This document shows positions 45,432 through 54,871 of a stretch of 55,006 nt of DNA, one piece after another. Made by a program: the position numbers and the translations under genes. Below the pieces are notes generated by a model. That model saw only the letters and a program-made list of their open reading frames with translations, searched no databases and was not told the origin of the DNA. Every line of letters starts with the position of its first letter. Position 1 is the first letter of the stretch. The stretch is taken from assembly GCF_937881195.1 (NCBI RefSeq), contig NZ_CALGFC010000012.1, positions 1 to 55,006 on the forward strand, given 5' to 3'. This DNA is from an uncultured Methanobrevibacter sp. Its GTDB lineage: Archaea; Methanobacteriota; Methanobacteria; Methanobacteriales; Methanobacteriaceae.

Positions 45432-45604
45432 AATAATGTATTAGATAATATAGAATATAAATAAAATATGATATTAGATAAAATAAGATATTAAATAAAA
45501 TAGATATTAACTAAAAATATATGGAGAAAATTAATATTTATCCAATATGGAGATATAATATCAATTAAGGAGGTGATCAAGTAGGAGATACAGTTTCAGA
45601 AGAA

Positions 45605-46474
45605 GTGGTAGTTATTAAAGAAAATAACACTATTTTAGATAAAGAAAAAGAAAAAAATAATAGTGAATCAAAATCAGCCTCAAAATCAACAGCCAATTCA
45701 AAAAATAGAGGTAAAAAACTATCAACTGAAGAAGGAATGAGATTTTCAAAAAATTATGATAGACTTAAGGAAAATATATTCGTAGTTTTTGTAGAGTGTG
45801 AATCTTCAGGAAATGTTGGTTTTTTAGCAAGAGCTATGGCAAATTTTGGTTTAGAAAATTTGATACTTATTAACCCCTGTGATTTAAAAGAAGATGCATA
45901 TTACCAATCTATGCATGCTAAGCATATTGTAAAAAATGCAGCAGCAAATATTTATCCTACTCTTGATGATTTTTTAAAAACAGAAAATATAGATTTTATT
46001 ATTGGCTCTACGGGTACACCTGGAGGTAGCTATAATCTATCAAGAATCCCTATAAAACCACAAGAATTAGGAGAATCGATAGATTTAAACAAAAAAATTG
46101 CACTTATATTTGGAAGAGAGGGCAATGGACTTTATAATGAAGAAATAGAAATGTGTGATATTATAGTTAGTATCCCAACAGACCCAGGATACCCAATTAT
46201 GAATATATCTCATGCAGCTGCCATTATATTCTATGAATTATTTAAAAACAGAAATGAATTTCCAGTAGAAGGCTTAGAAGAGGCAACAAGAGTTGAAAAA
46301 GAATATTTACTTAAAGATATGGAAAATATAATAAAAAAATTAGATATTCCTAAACATAAAGAAAAAACAGGAATCAAATCTTTTAAAAATATAATTAATA
46401 GAGCATTCATAACTGGAAGAGAAGCCCATACATTAAAAGGAATCTTTAGAAGAATTTTAATGAAATTTGAGTAG
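45605..46474 (+). CDS. SPOUT RNA methyltransferase, TrmJ-like
   Basis: A SpoU/TrmH-group protein with IFVVFVECESSGNVGFLARA, FGLENLILINP and the knotted SAM-binding end IFGREGNGLYNEEIEMCDII and SIPTDPGYPIMNISHAAA. TrmJ-type members 2'-O-methylate position 32 of tRNA. The C-terminal extension (about 215-289) is helical and fits TrmJ. The first in-frame start is GTG 45605, but the best ribosome binding site, AAGGAGGTGATC at 45567-45578, is 27 bp upstream, and the frame is open from 45569 without a normal start. A GTA at 45581-45583 sits where a start would be expected, so the true N-terminus may be eight codons longer. Confidence 0.88.
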   Translation: MVVIKENNTILDKEKEKNNSESKSASKSTANSKNRGKKLSTEEGMRFSKNYDRLKENIFVVFVECESSGNVGFLARAMANFGLENLILINPCDLKEDAYYQSMHAKHIVKNAAANIYPTLDDFLKTENIDFIIGSTGTPGGSYNLSRIPIKPQELGESIDLNKKIALIFGREGNGLYNEEIEMCDIIVSIPTDPGYPIMNISHAAAIIFYELFKNRNEFPVEGLEEATRVEKEYLLKDMENIIKKLDIPKHKEKTGIKSFKNIINRAFITGREAHTLKGIFRRILMKFE

Positions 46475-46703
46475 TTAAAATTATTATAAATTATATAAAT
46501 AGACATTTTCAATAACATTAAAATTCAATATAATTAAGATAAAATAAATAAAAATTAAATAGGATGATTTTAACATATCTTATTATAATAAATTAATATA
46601 TATGAATTAATTCAACGAAATAATCTATGAATCCCAAAATAAACAATTAAATAATAAAATCTTTTATATTAAATTAGAACTTAATGCATTAGGAGACTAA
46701 TAA

Positions 46704-47297
46704 ATGGCAATTTTAAGTGATAGAGAAATAAAAGAATATTTGAAAAAAGGAAAAATTACAATAGATCCTTTAGAAGATTTTGAAAGGCAAATACAACCAT
46801 CATCAGTAGATTTAAGAATTGGAAATGAATTTAAAGGATTTAAAATCATTAAAAAACCATTTATTGATCCAAAAGACCCAGAAGATCTTGATTCATATAT
46901 GGATTCAATGCATATAGAAAAAGAAGAAGCATTTATAATACATCCAAATGAATTTGCACTAGCTACCACCTATGAAACTGTTAAAATACCAGATAATTTA
47001 GTAGCTAGAGTTGAAGGGCGTTCTTCAATGGGAAGACTTGGAATAACTATGCATGTAACTGCAGGATATATTGATCCAGGATTTGAGGGTAAAATAACAC
47101 TTGAAATTTCAAATATTGGTAAAATGCCCGTTGCATTATATCCTGGACAACGAGCTTGCCAAATAGTCTTTGAAACTATGACTTCTAGTGCACTTAAACC
47201 ATATGGACACCCCGAAAGAGATAGTAAATACATGGGACAAACTCGTCCAGAAAGTAGTCGTATTAAACAAGACTATGAACTTAAACAAAACCTTTAA
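46704..47297 (+). CDS. dcd: dCTP deaminase (possibly dUMP-forming)
   Basis: A 197-residue trimeric dUTPase-fold enzyme that makes dUTP, or dUMP in the bifunctional archaeal type, from dCTP for thymidylate synthesis. Motifs: QPSSVDLRIGNEF, VARVEGRSSMGRLGITMHV with the active-site Arg/Ser, TAGYIDPGFEGKITLEISN and GQRACQIVFE. The ILSDREIKEYLKKGKI start is typical. Bifunctional and plain forms are hard to tell apart by eye. GGAG lies upstream of ATG 46704. Confidence 0.93.
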   Translation: MAILSDREIKEYLKKGKITIDPLEDFERQIQPSSVDLRIGNEFKGFKIIKKPFIDPKDPEDLDSYMDSMHIEKEEAFIIHPNEFALATTYETVKIPDNLVARVEGRSSMGRLGITMHVTAGYIDPGFEGKITLEISNIGKMPVALYPGQRACQIVFETMTSSALKPYGHPERDSKYMGQTRPESSRIKQDYELKQNL

Positions 47298-47400
47298 ATT
47301 AATATTAACCCACATATCACAATTAAAAAATCAAATCATATTAGATAATTTATTATTAAATATTTATCTCAAATAATTAACTTAAATAATTATATTATTT

Positions 47401-47465
47401 AATTAGCTTATTTAATTAGCTTATTTAATTAGCTTATTTAATTAACTTATTTAATTAGTTTATTT
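47401..47465. repeat. 13-bp tandem repeat, 5 copies
   Basis: AATTAGCTTATTT repeats five times in a row; copies 4 and 5 differ by one base each. It lies just upstream of glyS, within about 110-175 bp of the start codon. Confidence 0.9.
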
Positions 47466-47575
47466 AATTAAATTAATAATCTTAAAGATTAAATTAAATA
47501 ATTTAACCCAAATTAAATCAAAAATATTATTAAAATTAAACTTAAATTCTAATTTTCAATATTGGAGCAATACTA

Positions 47576-49291
47576 ATGAACCATGACAAAATGATAAATA
47601 TCAGTACTAAAAGAGGATTCCTATGGCCATCATTTGAAATTTATTCTGGAGTTTCTGGATTTACTGATTATGGACCTCTTGGAGCTATTTTAAAAAATAA
47701 CATTATGCAACTTTGGAGAAAGCAATATATAGCTGGAGAAGGATATTACGAAATAGAAAGTCCCACAGTAACTCCTGAAGAAGTTTTAAAGGCATCCGGA
47801 CATGTTGATAATTTTACAGATCCTATGACACAATGTGTTGGGTGTAAAGAAGTTTTTAGAGCAGACCATATCATTGAAGAAGTATCTGGCCTAGAAGTGG
47901 AAGGTATGACCAATGAAGAGCTTGATGGAATTGTTGAAAAACATAAAGTTGATTGTCCAAATTGTGGAGACAAATTAAGTGAAATATGGAATTATAATCT
48001 CATGTTTAAAACTAATATTGGAGCTAAAGGGAATAAAACTGGATATATGCGTCCAGAAACTGCTCAGGGAATATTTATACTTTTCAAAAGACTTTCAAGA
48101 TTTTTTAAAAATAAATTACCATTTGGAGCAGTACAACTAGGAAAAGCTTATAGAAATGAGATTTCACCTAGGCAGGGAGTTATTAGGCTCAGAGAATTTA
48201 CACAAGCTGAAGCAGAAATATTTGTTGACCCTAAAAATAAAACACATCCAAAGTTTAAAATGATTGCTAATGAAAAATTAGTTTTAAACTCACAAAAAAC
48301 CCAAATTGAAGGTAAAAATCCAATAACCATAACAGCCAAAGAAGCACTTGAAACAGGCATTGTAGCTAATGAAATATTGATTTATCAAATATATTTAGCT
48401 AAAAAATTTTTAAAAGACCTTGGAATTCCTGATGATGTTTTAAGATTTAGACAACACCTACCAAACGAAATGGCACATTATGCTATTGATTGCTGGGATG
48501 TAGAAGTTAAAACAGATCGTTATGGATGGGTAGAAATTATAGGAATAGCCGATAGAGGAGATTATGATTTAAAGTCACACTCAAAACATAGCAATGAAGA
48601 ATTAAATCTATTCATTCAGTACGAAAATCCTAAAATAATATCTAAAACTATCATAAAACCAAATATGGCAAAATTTGGCCCAGCATTTAAGCAAGATGCA
48701 GGAAAAGTTAAATCATTTTTAGAAAATATAGATGAAGAACTTATTGAAGCAGTGCAAAATTCAATAGAAGAACAAGGATTATATAAAGCTTCAATTGATG
48801 ACAGCTATTTTGAAATCAAAAAAGAACATGTGACTTTTGAAAATATTGAAGAGAAAGTTAAAGGAGAAAAAATTATTCCTCATGTAATTGAACCTTCATT
48901 TGGTATTGACAGAATATTATACTCCGTTCTTTTACATTCATTCCATAAAGCAGAAAATGAAGAAGATAAAGATTATTTTAAATTAGCAAATTCTATTGCC
49001 CCAATACAAATTGGTGTTTTTCCTTTAATGAATAAAGATAATTTAAACGAATTAGCTACAGAAATAACTTCTTCTCTTAGAAATTCGGGTTTTATGGTAG
49101 ATTATGATACTTCTGGAACAATTGGGAAGAGATATGCTAGAGCCGATGAGATAGGTGTTCCGATAGCTATTACCATTGATTACGATAGTTTGGAAGACAG
49201 TAAAGTGACAATTAGAGATAGAGACACTGAAAAACAGGAAAGAGTCAATATAGAAGATTTAAAAAAGATTGTTGGAAATTACTTTAATTAA
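47576..49291 (+). CDS. glyS: Glycyl-tRNA synthetase (archaeal/eukaryotic type)
   Basis: A 571-residue class II synthetase: start SGFTDYGPLGAILKNN; zinc-ribbon Cys (CVGCKEVF, CPNCGDKL); motif 2 region LGKAYRNEISPRQGVIRLRE with FTQAEAEIFV; and motif 3 PSFGIDRILYSVLLHSF. The anticodon-binding domain follows (PIQIGVFPLMNKDN). It charges tRNA-Gly. GGAG precedes ATG 47576. The length matches the archaeal type. Confidence 0.97.
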   Translation: MNHDKMINISTKRGFLWPSFEIYSGVSGFTDYGPLGAILKNNIMQLWRKQYIAGEGYYEIESPTVTPEEVLKASGHVDNFTDPMTQCVGCKEVFRADHIIEEVSGLEVEGMTNEELDGIVEKHKVDCPNCGDKLSEIWNYNLMFKTNIGAKGNKTGYMRPETAQGIFILFKRLSRFFKNKLPFGAVQLGKAYRNEISPRQGVIRLREFTQAEAEIFVDPKNKTHPKFKMIANEKLVLNSQKTQIEGKNPITITAKEALETGIVANEILIYQIYLAKKFLKDLGIPDDVLRFRQHLPNEMAHYAIDCWDVEVKTDRYGWVEIIGIADRGDYDLKSHSKHSNEELNLFIQYENPKIISKTIIKPNMAKFGPAFKQDAGKVKSFLENIDEELIEAVQNSIEEQGLYKASIDDSYFEIKKEHVTFENIEEKVKGEKIIPHVIEPSFGIDRILYSVLLHSFHKAENEEDKDYFKLANSIAPIQIGVFPLMNKDNLNELATEITSSLRNSGFMVDYDTSGTIGKRYARADEIGVPIAITIDYDSLEDSKVTIRDRDTEKQERVNIEDLKKIVGNYFN

Positions 49292-49488
49292 GGTATTTTA
49301 ACTTAATATAATTTATAAATTAAATTATCATACCTTATAAAATTTATAAAATCTTCTAAATTAAATTAAAAATTTTTAAATATTATATATTTATATAATA
49401 TTGTAAAATTTTAAGAATACAATATACGATTTCTAATTTACGATTTCTAATTTTTAAAATTATACTTAAGCCTTTAAATTAGATCAAA

Positions 49489-50550
49489 TTATAGACTAAA
49501 GTATTTTAAAATATCAATTGGTTCCGAATAATTTTTATAATGCTCAAAAACTCCAATACCCCAACTTATTCCTTCTTCAGTCTCATCCAAAATCATTATT
49601 GAATCATCATAATAACCATCATGGGAAAATAGCCCTAATGATAAAAAATTATCACATGAGCTAAGAAAAATTTTTATTTCTTTAGATAATTTCCAAATTT
49701 TAATAGAATAATCATTATTAAGATTATCTTTATTTTTAGCACTATCTTTTATAAATGATAAAAGTTTTACCCCATACCCATTATCTTTTATAAATTCAAG
49801 AATATTTTCACTAACAATTAATTCTAAATTCTCAAAATCATTTAAGCTACTTAATATAGCATCTAAATGAATAGCAGAAAATATTGGCAACAAAACTTTT
49901 ATATTTTTCGAATTTGAAATTAAGTCTGTATATTCCCTAGAAGTTTTAGCTAGGTCATTATCAGAAGATTTAATAGATTTTGCATTTTGAATTAAATGAA
50001 TTTTCTTCAGAGAATCTTTAGGAATATCATCTATACAATGATATTTCCAAAAATGAGAATTTTTATTTATAGAATATATATTTTGAATTAATTTAATAAC
50101 ATTAATTGTTAATATTGTCCCATTCGAAGATAAACCATACATTTTTTTATTTTTTTTAATTAAATTCAATTTATCAAGTTCTTTTATTCCATGTAGTATG
50201 GAAGTAGAAGGTTTTCCTAAATCATTTCTAAGAGATTTAAGATCTTTTTCACTAGAAAAAAGAGAAATTAATAATCTTGTTCTCATAGTAGATGTTAAAA
50301 TATGTTTTATATTTTTAAATATTTCAATACCTTCAATTTTCATTTCATTATCATCCAATTTAGTTAAATTAAAATCCATAATTTCAAAATTTTTATTATC
50401 AAATTGAGGTAATTTAAAATTAATTAAAGCATAATTATGATTAATGTTTTTGTTTTTATCATCTGAATTCTTTATGCCAACTTTATCTCTTAAATCCTCT
50501 TTATTTAATAAATTAATATTATTAGAAGAAATTTTATTATTAGATTCCAT
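49489..50550 (-). CDS. Methanogen-type winged-helix regulator (DUF1724-like)
   Basis: A 353-residue regulator. After an Asn/Lys-rich leader of about 75 residues comes a winged helix (STMRTRLLISLFSSEKDLKS, then STSILHGIKELDKLNLIKKN), and a C-terminal domain with LLPIFSAIHLDAIL and a closing GISWGIGVFEHYKNYSEP. The layout fits the FilR1/DUF1724-type methanogen transcription regulators. The neighbouring gene is a paralog; the two share the ending (SWGIGVFEHY versus KWANGLFEYY). The effector is unknown. GGTGT precedes ATG 50550. Confidence 0.8.
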   Translation of the reverse strand: MESNNKISSNNINLLNKEDLRDKVGIKNSDDKNKNINHNYALINFKLPQFDNKNFEIMDFNLTKLDDNEMKIEGIEIFKNIKHILTSTMRTRLLISLFSSEKDLKSLRNDLGKPSTSILHGIKELDKLNLIKKNKKMYGLSSNGTILTINVIKLIQNIYSINKNSHFWKYHCIDDIPKDSLKKIHLIQNAKSIKSSDNDLAKTSREYTDLISNSKNIKVLLPIFSAIHLDAILSSLNDFENLELIVSENILEFIKDNGYGVKLLSFIKDSAKNKDNLNNDYSIKIWKLSKEIKIFLSSCDNFLSLGLFSHDGYYDDSIMILDETEEGISWGIGVFEHYKNYSEPIDILKYFSL

Positions 50551-50625
50551 AAATACACCATTACCTATATTTCATTAAAATCTTAGTCTTAAAACTGATT
50601 ATTAAATTAAAAGTTTATTAAAATA

Positions 50626-51450
50626 CTACAAATATAAATTATTCCCTATAGAATTATAATATTCAAATAAGCCATTAGCCCATTTAATCGCCTCTAAATC
50701 ATTAGAGATCAATAACCTATTTTGATCAAATAAACCATCTTCTTTAAATAATCCAAATGCCATTAAATCATCTGCAATAGTCAAGAAGATTTTAATATCA
50801 TTATTAGAAGATTTAATTTTAAAATTTTGATTTTTAGATCCATTTTTTACTACTTCAAGATCCATTAATTCAATAAAATTTAGTGTTATTGTTTTTCCAC
50901 AAAGTAATTCAATATTTGCTCCTTTATCTATCAAATCTTGAAATATTATTGGGTATTCTGGATGAACAAATGGAAAAATAGATTTTATATTGTTAGAACT
51001 TTTTAAAATTTTTTTAAATATTGTATGGGGCAAGTAAATATCTGTAGGAATAGATTCAATTAAATAACTAGATTTTAAAGAGTTTAAATCCGTTAATTTA
51101 TCAAATAAAATAGAGCTGATATCATGATCTAACCACAAATCTAGATAAACATTAATAATACCTACAGATTCATTGAAATCATGAAAATTTAAAAGTTTCA
51201 TTATAGCAATATTATTCAAACAAAATTTTCCATCATTTGATTTAACATATCCATTATCTTTTAACCGATGAATATTATTTGATATAGCACTATAATTTAG
51301 ATTAGTATCCTCACACAAAATTTTCATGGTTACCGGTATTTCAGATAAACATTCAAGCAGACTTACCCTAATTTTAGAACTAGTTAAAAATTTAAGCTCA
51401 TCTTTGACATTTTCATACATATTTAAATAGTTAATTTTATTTTTATTCAT
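50626..51450 (-). CDS. Methanogen-type winged-helix regulator (DUF1724-like), paralog
   Basis: A 274-residue regulator of the same type as the gene after it: winged helix (LTSSKIRVSLLECLSEIPVT, NYSAISNNIHRLKDNGYVKS), then a C-terminal domain with SIFPFVHPEYPIIFQDLIDK and an ending IKWANGLFEYYNSIG. It lacks the long Asn-rich leader of its paralog. The 75-bp spacing and common strand suggest one transcript. GGGTTAAT precedes ATG 51450. Regulators of this family respond to unknown signals. Confidence 0.8.
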   Translation of the reverse strand: MNKNKINYLNMYENVKDELKFLTSSKIRVSLLECLSEIPVTMKILCEDTNLNYSAISNNIHRLKDNGYVKSNDGKFCLNNIAIMKLLNFHDFNESVGIINVYLDLWLDHDISSILFDKLTDLNSLKSSYLIESIPTDIYLPHTIFKKILKSSNNIKSIFPFVHPEYPIIFQDLIDKGANIELLCGKTITLNFIELMDLEVVKNGSKNQNFKIKSSNNDIKIFLTIADDLMAFGLFKEDGLFDQNRLLISNDLEAIKWANGLFEYYNSIGNNLYL

Positions 51451-52485
51451 ATTAACCCTAATCCTAGTTTTAAACTATTTTAATTTATTACTATTTTTTA
51501 TTAGTTTCCCCCTTTATTCTTAATTAATGGCCTTAAAATTATTCTTAATCAAACAAAAATATATTATGGCCTGAACTAAACACATGAACCAAACAATTTT
51601 ACAAAGATATTAATTTACACTTAATAGTATATTCTAAAAATAAAATAACAAATCATGTAAAATATACTAAAATTTTATTATATACTAAAAGTTTATAATA
51701 TGTTTCTTAATTCCCAAATTATGAAAACAATGCAAAAATACTGAAAGTATAAATTAAGAAATTATAATTATTTTTTAGGTATTTAGTTGATTAAGATACA
51801 AATTTATTAATAGTAATTATTATTCTAATTTTTATTATTAAAAATTTATTAATAATAATTATTATTGTAATAAATTTATATTTATTTATTTGATACTATT
51901 TCTATATAAACTTTACTTTAAAATATTGATAAAAAGTATTAAATATTTAATACATACATATAATATGCCCTATTTTTTAAAAAAAATATATCAAATGTTT
52001 AACCTATTAAAACTATTTTACAAATAATTATAAAATTTAGAAATTAAATACAATTTAAATTTGATTTATAAATAATTTTAATCCATAATAATTTAAAATA
52101 TTATAGATAAAGAATATTTAAAATAAACAAAATGATAAAACGAAAACAATTTTACTTTAAAAAAGTAATAAAATATAATGGTAGGGTTTAATTATTTTTC
52201 AAAATATATATCTAAAAAAATAAAAAAGTAATAAAAAATAGTAATAATATAATATAAAAATAATGATATTTTTAATGTTAATTTAATTTTATAAAAATAA
52301 AAAAAATAAAAAATATGAAAATTAAATATAGAAATTAGAACTATTAAAATAAAAAATATGAAAATTAAAAATTAAAGAATAGAATATACATACTAAACAA
52401 AAATATAAGTCTTAGTTAAAACATATTATATTTTATAATAAAATACTGAATAAATATTAGAAAATATAATAATTGAGGAATAAAA
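51451..52485. other. Divergent gene-free region of 1.0 kb
   Basis: AT-rich DNA between the regulator and TatD genes. A small perfect inverted repeat, TTACTTT-AAA-AAAGTAA (about 52152-52168), is the only distinct structure. No gene, RNA or operator stands out. Confidence 0.5.
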
Positions 52486-53241
52486 TTGATAGACACTCAT
52501 ATACATGCAGATGCAAGAAGTAGTGAAGATTTTGAAAAAATGTTTATTAGTGGGATAAATAGTGCAATTACTTGTGCATTTTATCCATATAAATTAATGG
52601 ACGAAATAGTTCTTTTAAATCACTTAGAAAGGATACTCAATTATGATACTGAAAGAGCAAAGAAATATGGTATTGATCTTAAAGTAGCTTTAGGAATACA
52701 TCCTTCGAATATTATTAAATCACCAGAAACAATTTTTGAGAAATTAAAAGAATATATAGAAAACAAATCCATAGTAGCTATTGGAGAAATTGGCTTAGAA
52801 GACTTAAATAATGAAGAAAAAAACATATTTAAAAAACAACTAGAAATAGCTAATGAAACAAATACAAAAGTTATTATACATACTCCTAGGAAAAACAAGT
52901 TAGAAGTTTTAAAAGAGATAAAAAAAATAGCATTAGAAACAATAGACCCTGATTTAGTTATTATTGATCATATAAACTTGAATGTTATTGATGAAGTAAT
53001 AAAAGAAGATTTTACACTAGGACTTACAGTTCAGCCAAATAAAATGGAAGTTGATGAAGCAGTTACAATTTTAAAGGAATATGGTTTTGATAATTTTCTG
53101 TTAAATAGTGATATAAGCAATATGCCATCTGACCCCCTATCTGTACCTAAAACTGTTAGAACTCTTAAAAAATTAGGATTTGAAAATAAAGATATCGATA
53201 AAGTGGCTTTTAAAAATGCTAAAAACTTATTCAATATATAA
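52486..53241 (+). CDS. TatD-family metal-dependent hydrolase
   Basis: A 251-residue TIM-barrel hydrolase. It starts with the metal-binding DTHIHAD, then KVALGIHPSN, AIGEIGLED, VIIHTPRKNK and a metal-site region VIIDHINLNV, ending NSDISNMPSDP. TatD proteins are nucleases or related hydrolases; this shorter archaeal subtype may act otherwise. The start is TTG 52486, with GAGGAAT upstream; the next in-frame ATG would cut off the metal-binding HxH motif, so TTG is preferred. Confidence 0.85.
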   Translation: MIDTHIHADARSSEDFEKMFISGINSAITCAFYPYKLMDEIVLLNHLERILNYDTERAKKYGIDLKVALGIHPSNIIKSPETIFEKLKEYIENKSIVAIGEIGLEDLNNEEKNIFKKQLEIANETNTKVIIHTPRKNKLEVLKEIKKIALETIDPDLVIIDHINLNVIDEVIKEDFTLGLTVQPNKMEVDEAVTILKEYGFDNFLLNSDISNMPSDPLSVPKTVRTLKKLGFENKDIDKVAFKNAKNLFNI

Positions 53242-53334
53242 TATTTAAAAAATATAATAAAAATAAATATAATAATTAAAAAATAATATAGGCTAAAAAT
53301 TATAGAAAAAGATAGTAAATATAAGATTAATACC

Positions 53335-53721
53335 TTATTCTTTCTTGATTATTTTAATTCTTGGTGGAGTTAGAATAATCATGTTTTTATCTGGTCCTTT
53401 ACACAGAGAAATTGCTTCTGCTTTATATTCTTTCCTGAGAATTTTAATTTTTTCTCCAGCCATTTGAAATGGATCGGGACCTTCATTTTCAAGAAAAGCT
53501 AAATCAACAATAACAGGATTATTTTCTTCTACTATTTGATCAAATACATAATCCATATCATCTACAGTTCTTGGCCTTATTAAAATAATCTCATAAAATG
53601 GTTGTTCTGGAGCAATGTAGAAATCATTCTCCAAAATATCATCAGCATATTCACTAGTAACCGGCTCTCTTGTTTCCTCATCAAAACCAAGACTTCTTTT
53701 TAAAGTATCAATAAAACTCAT
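53335..53721 (-). CDS. sepF: Cell division protein SepF
   Basis: Archaeal SepF anchors FtsZ to the membrane at the division site. The 128 residues begin with a short amphipathic helix (MSFIDTLKRSLGFDEETRE), followed by the SepF core: YEIILIRPRTVDDMDYVFD, PVIVDLAFLENEGPDPFQMA and AISLCKGPDKNMIILTPP. GGTGGAT, formed by the last codons of the DUF1611 gene, precedes ATG 53721, so the genes are coupled. FtsZ is not in the window. Confidence 0.92.
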   Translation of the reverse strand: MSFIDTLKRSLGFDEETREPVTSEYADDILENDFYIAPEQPFYEIILIRPRTVDDMDYVFDQIVEENNPVIVDLAFLENEGPDPFQMAGEKIKILRKEYKAEAISLCKGPDKNMIILTPPRIKIIKKE

Positions 53722-53724
53722 ATA

Positions 53725-54792
53725 TTATCCACCTTTAAATTTATTTTCCTCTAAGTATCTTAAAATAGAATCTAATAATTTTGAAGCACCCTCATTATAA
53801 ACATCTGCAGAAGGCAAATTGAATTCTGACTCAAAATCCCCAACATCCATAGTTTCATCTGCATTTCTTAGATTAATTGAAAGACCTACGACTTTTGTTG
53901 GCTCAATAGCTTCAATTGCAGTTATTTCCTCTTCAATACCCCTTGGTTGACGATAAGGATGATTAGGCCTATGACAAACTATTGTAGCATTAGGAGAAGC
54001 ACCTATTAAAATAGCTGCAGATAAACCTCTTGGGTGAGGATTTCCTTTTTCAGTTAAACTAGATTGACCTTCAACAAATATAATATCTGGGTTTTTCTTC
54101 TCTTCTAAGTATTTGATTGAACCTAAAATAGCAGATGGAATATCCATTGCAGACAAACTTCCTGCTCTAAAATTTAAGTCAGAAGGTTCTTCTAAGCCCA
54201 TTTCATCAGTAGATATTACAAGAGAAGTTAATCCCCTACTATTTGCTTCTTTACCTAATAATCGAGTAGTGGTTCTTTTTCCACATTCTTGAGAAGTTCC
54301 ACCAACAAAAACAACAGGAGCCTTTGGTTCATATGATATTTTTGGAAGTGTTTCACAACATTTCTTAGGAGAAATTCCAAATATATCGTCAATAACATCT
54401 AATCTAGGACTTATTTCTTTAATTTTAACTCCTTTTTCATTTGCAAAATTTAAAAGAGAAATGTTATCATTTAATGGTAATGATCTAAAAGAAGAAACTA
54501 CATTTTTCCCACTGTCAATAGCTTGAACTGCATATTTAAGAGCTGAGCCTTCTGCACCAATTGGAAGCATTATAGCTACACTTTTAGCTTCAACCTCGTT
54601 GATTATATTAAGTAAACTTCCAGATACATCTGAACCACAAAAAGTTTTACCATGTTTGTTATTATCATCATCAACGAATCCTACAGTTTCGACACCTTCT
54701 AAATTAGAAAATTTTTCTCCACCTCCACCACAGCCAATAACTATAAATGGATTTAGACTTTGAAGTTCCTTAACTGAAACAATAGAATGCAA
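53725..54792 (-). CDS. DUF1611-family protein (P-loop-like)
   Basis: A 355-residue protein. An N-terminal Rossmann-like domain (FIVIGCGGGGEKFSN, VETVGFVDDDNN, VAIMLPIGAEGSALKYAVQA) precedes a nucleotide-binding domain with VVFVGGTSQECGKRTTTRLL and IIFVEGQSSLTEKG, as in DUF1611. Related proteins include DgcN-type enzymes of dipeptide or D-amino acid metabolism, but the archaeal function is open. I chose TTG 54792, since GGAGTGAT lies just upstream; a TTG at 54813 would add seven residues. It sits 3 bp before sepF. Confidence 0.82.
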   Translation of the reverse strand: MHSIVSVKELQSLNPFIVIGCGGGGEKFSNLEGVETVGFVDDDNNKHGKTFCGSDVSGSLLNIINEVEAKSVAIMLPIGAEGSALKYAVQAIDSGKNVVSSFRSLPLNDNISLLNFANEKGVKIKEISPRLDVIDDIFGISPKKCCETLPKISYEPKAPVVFVGGTSQECGKRTTTRLLGKEANSRGLTSLVISTDEMGLEEPSDLNFRAGSLSAMDIPSAILGSIKYLEEKKNPDIIFVEGQSSLTEKGNPHPRGLSAAILIGASPNATIVCHRPNHPYRQPRGIEEEITAIEAIEPTKVVGLSINLRNADETMDVGDFESEFNLPSADVYNEGASKLLDSILRYLEENKFKGG

Positions 54793-54871
54793 GAAATCAC
54801 TCCTAAAATTCAATAAATTGTTATTTTCATAATTAATAATATCTAATTAATTTTTAATTTAAAATATTTTT

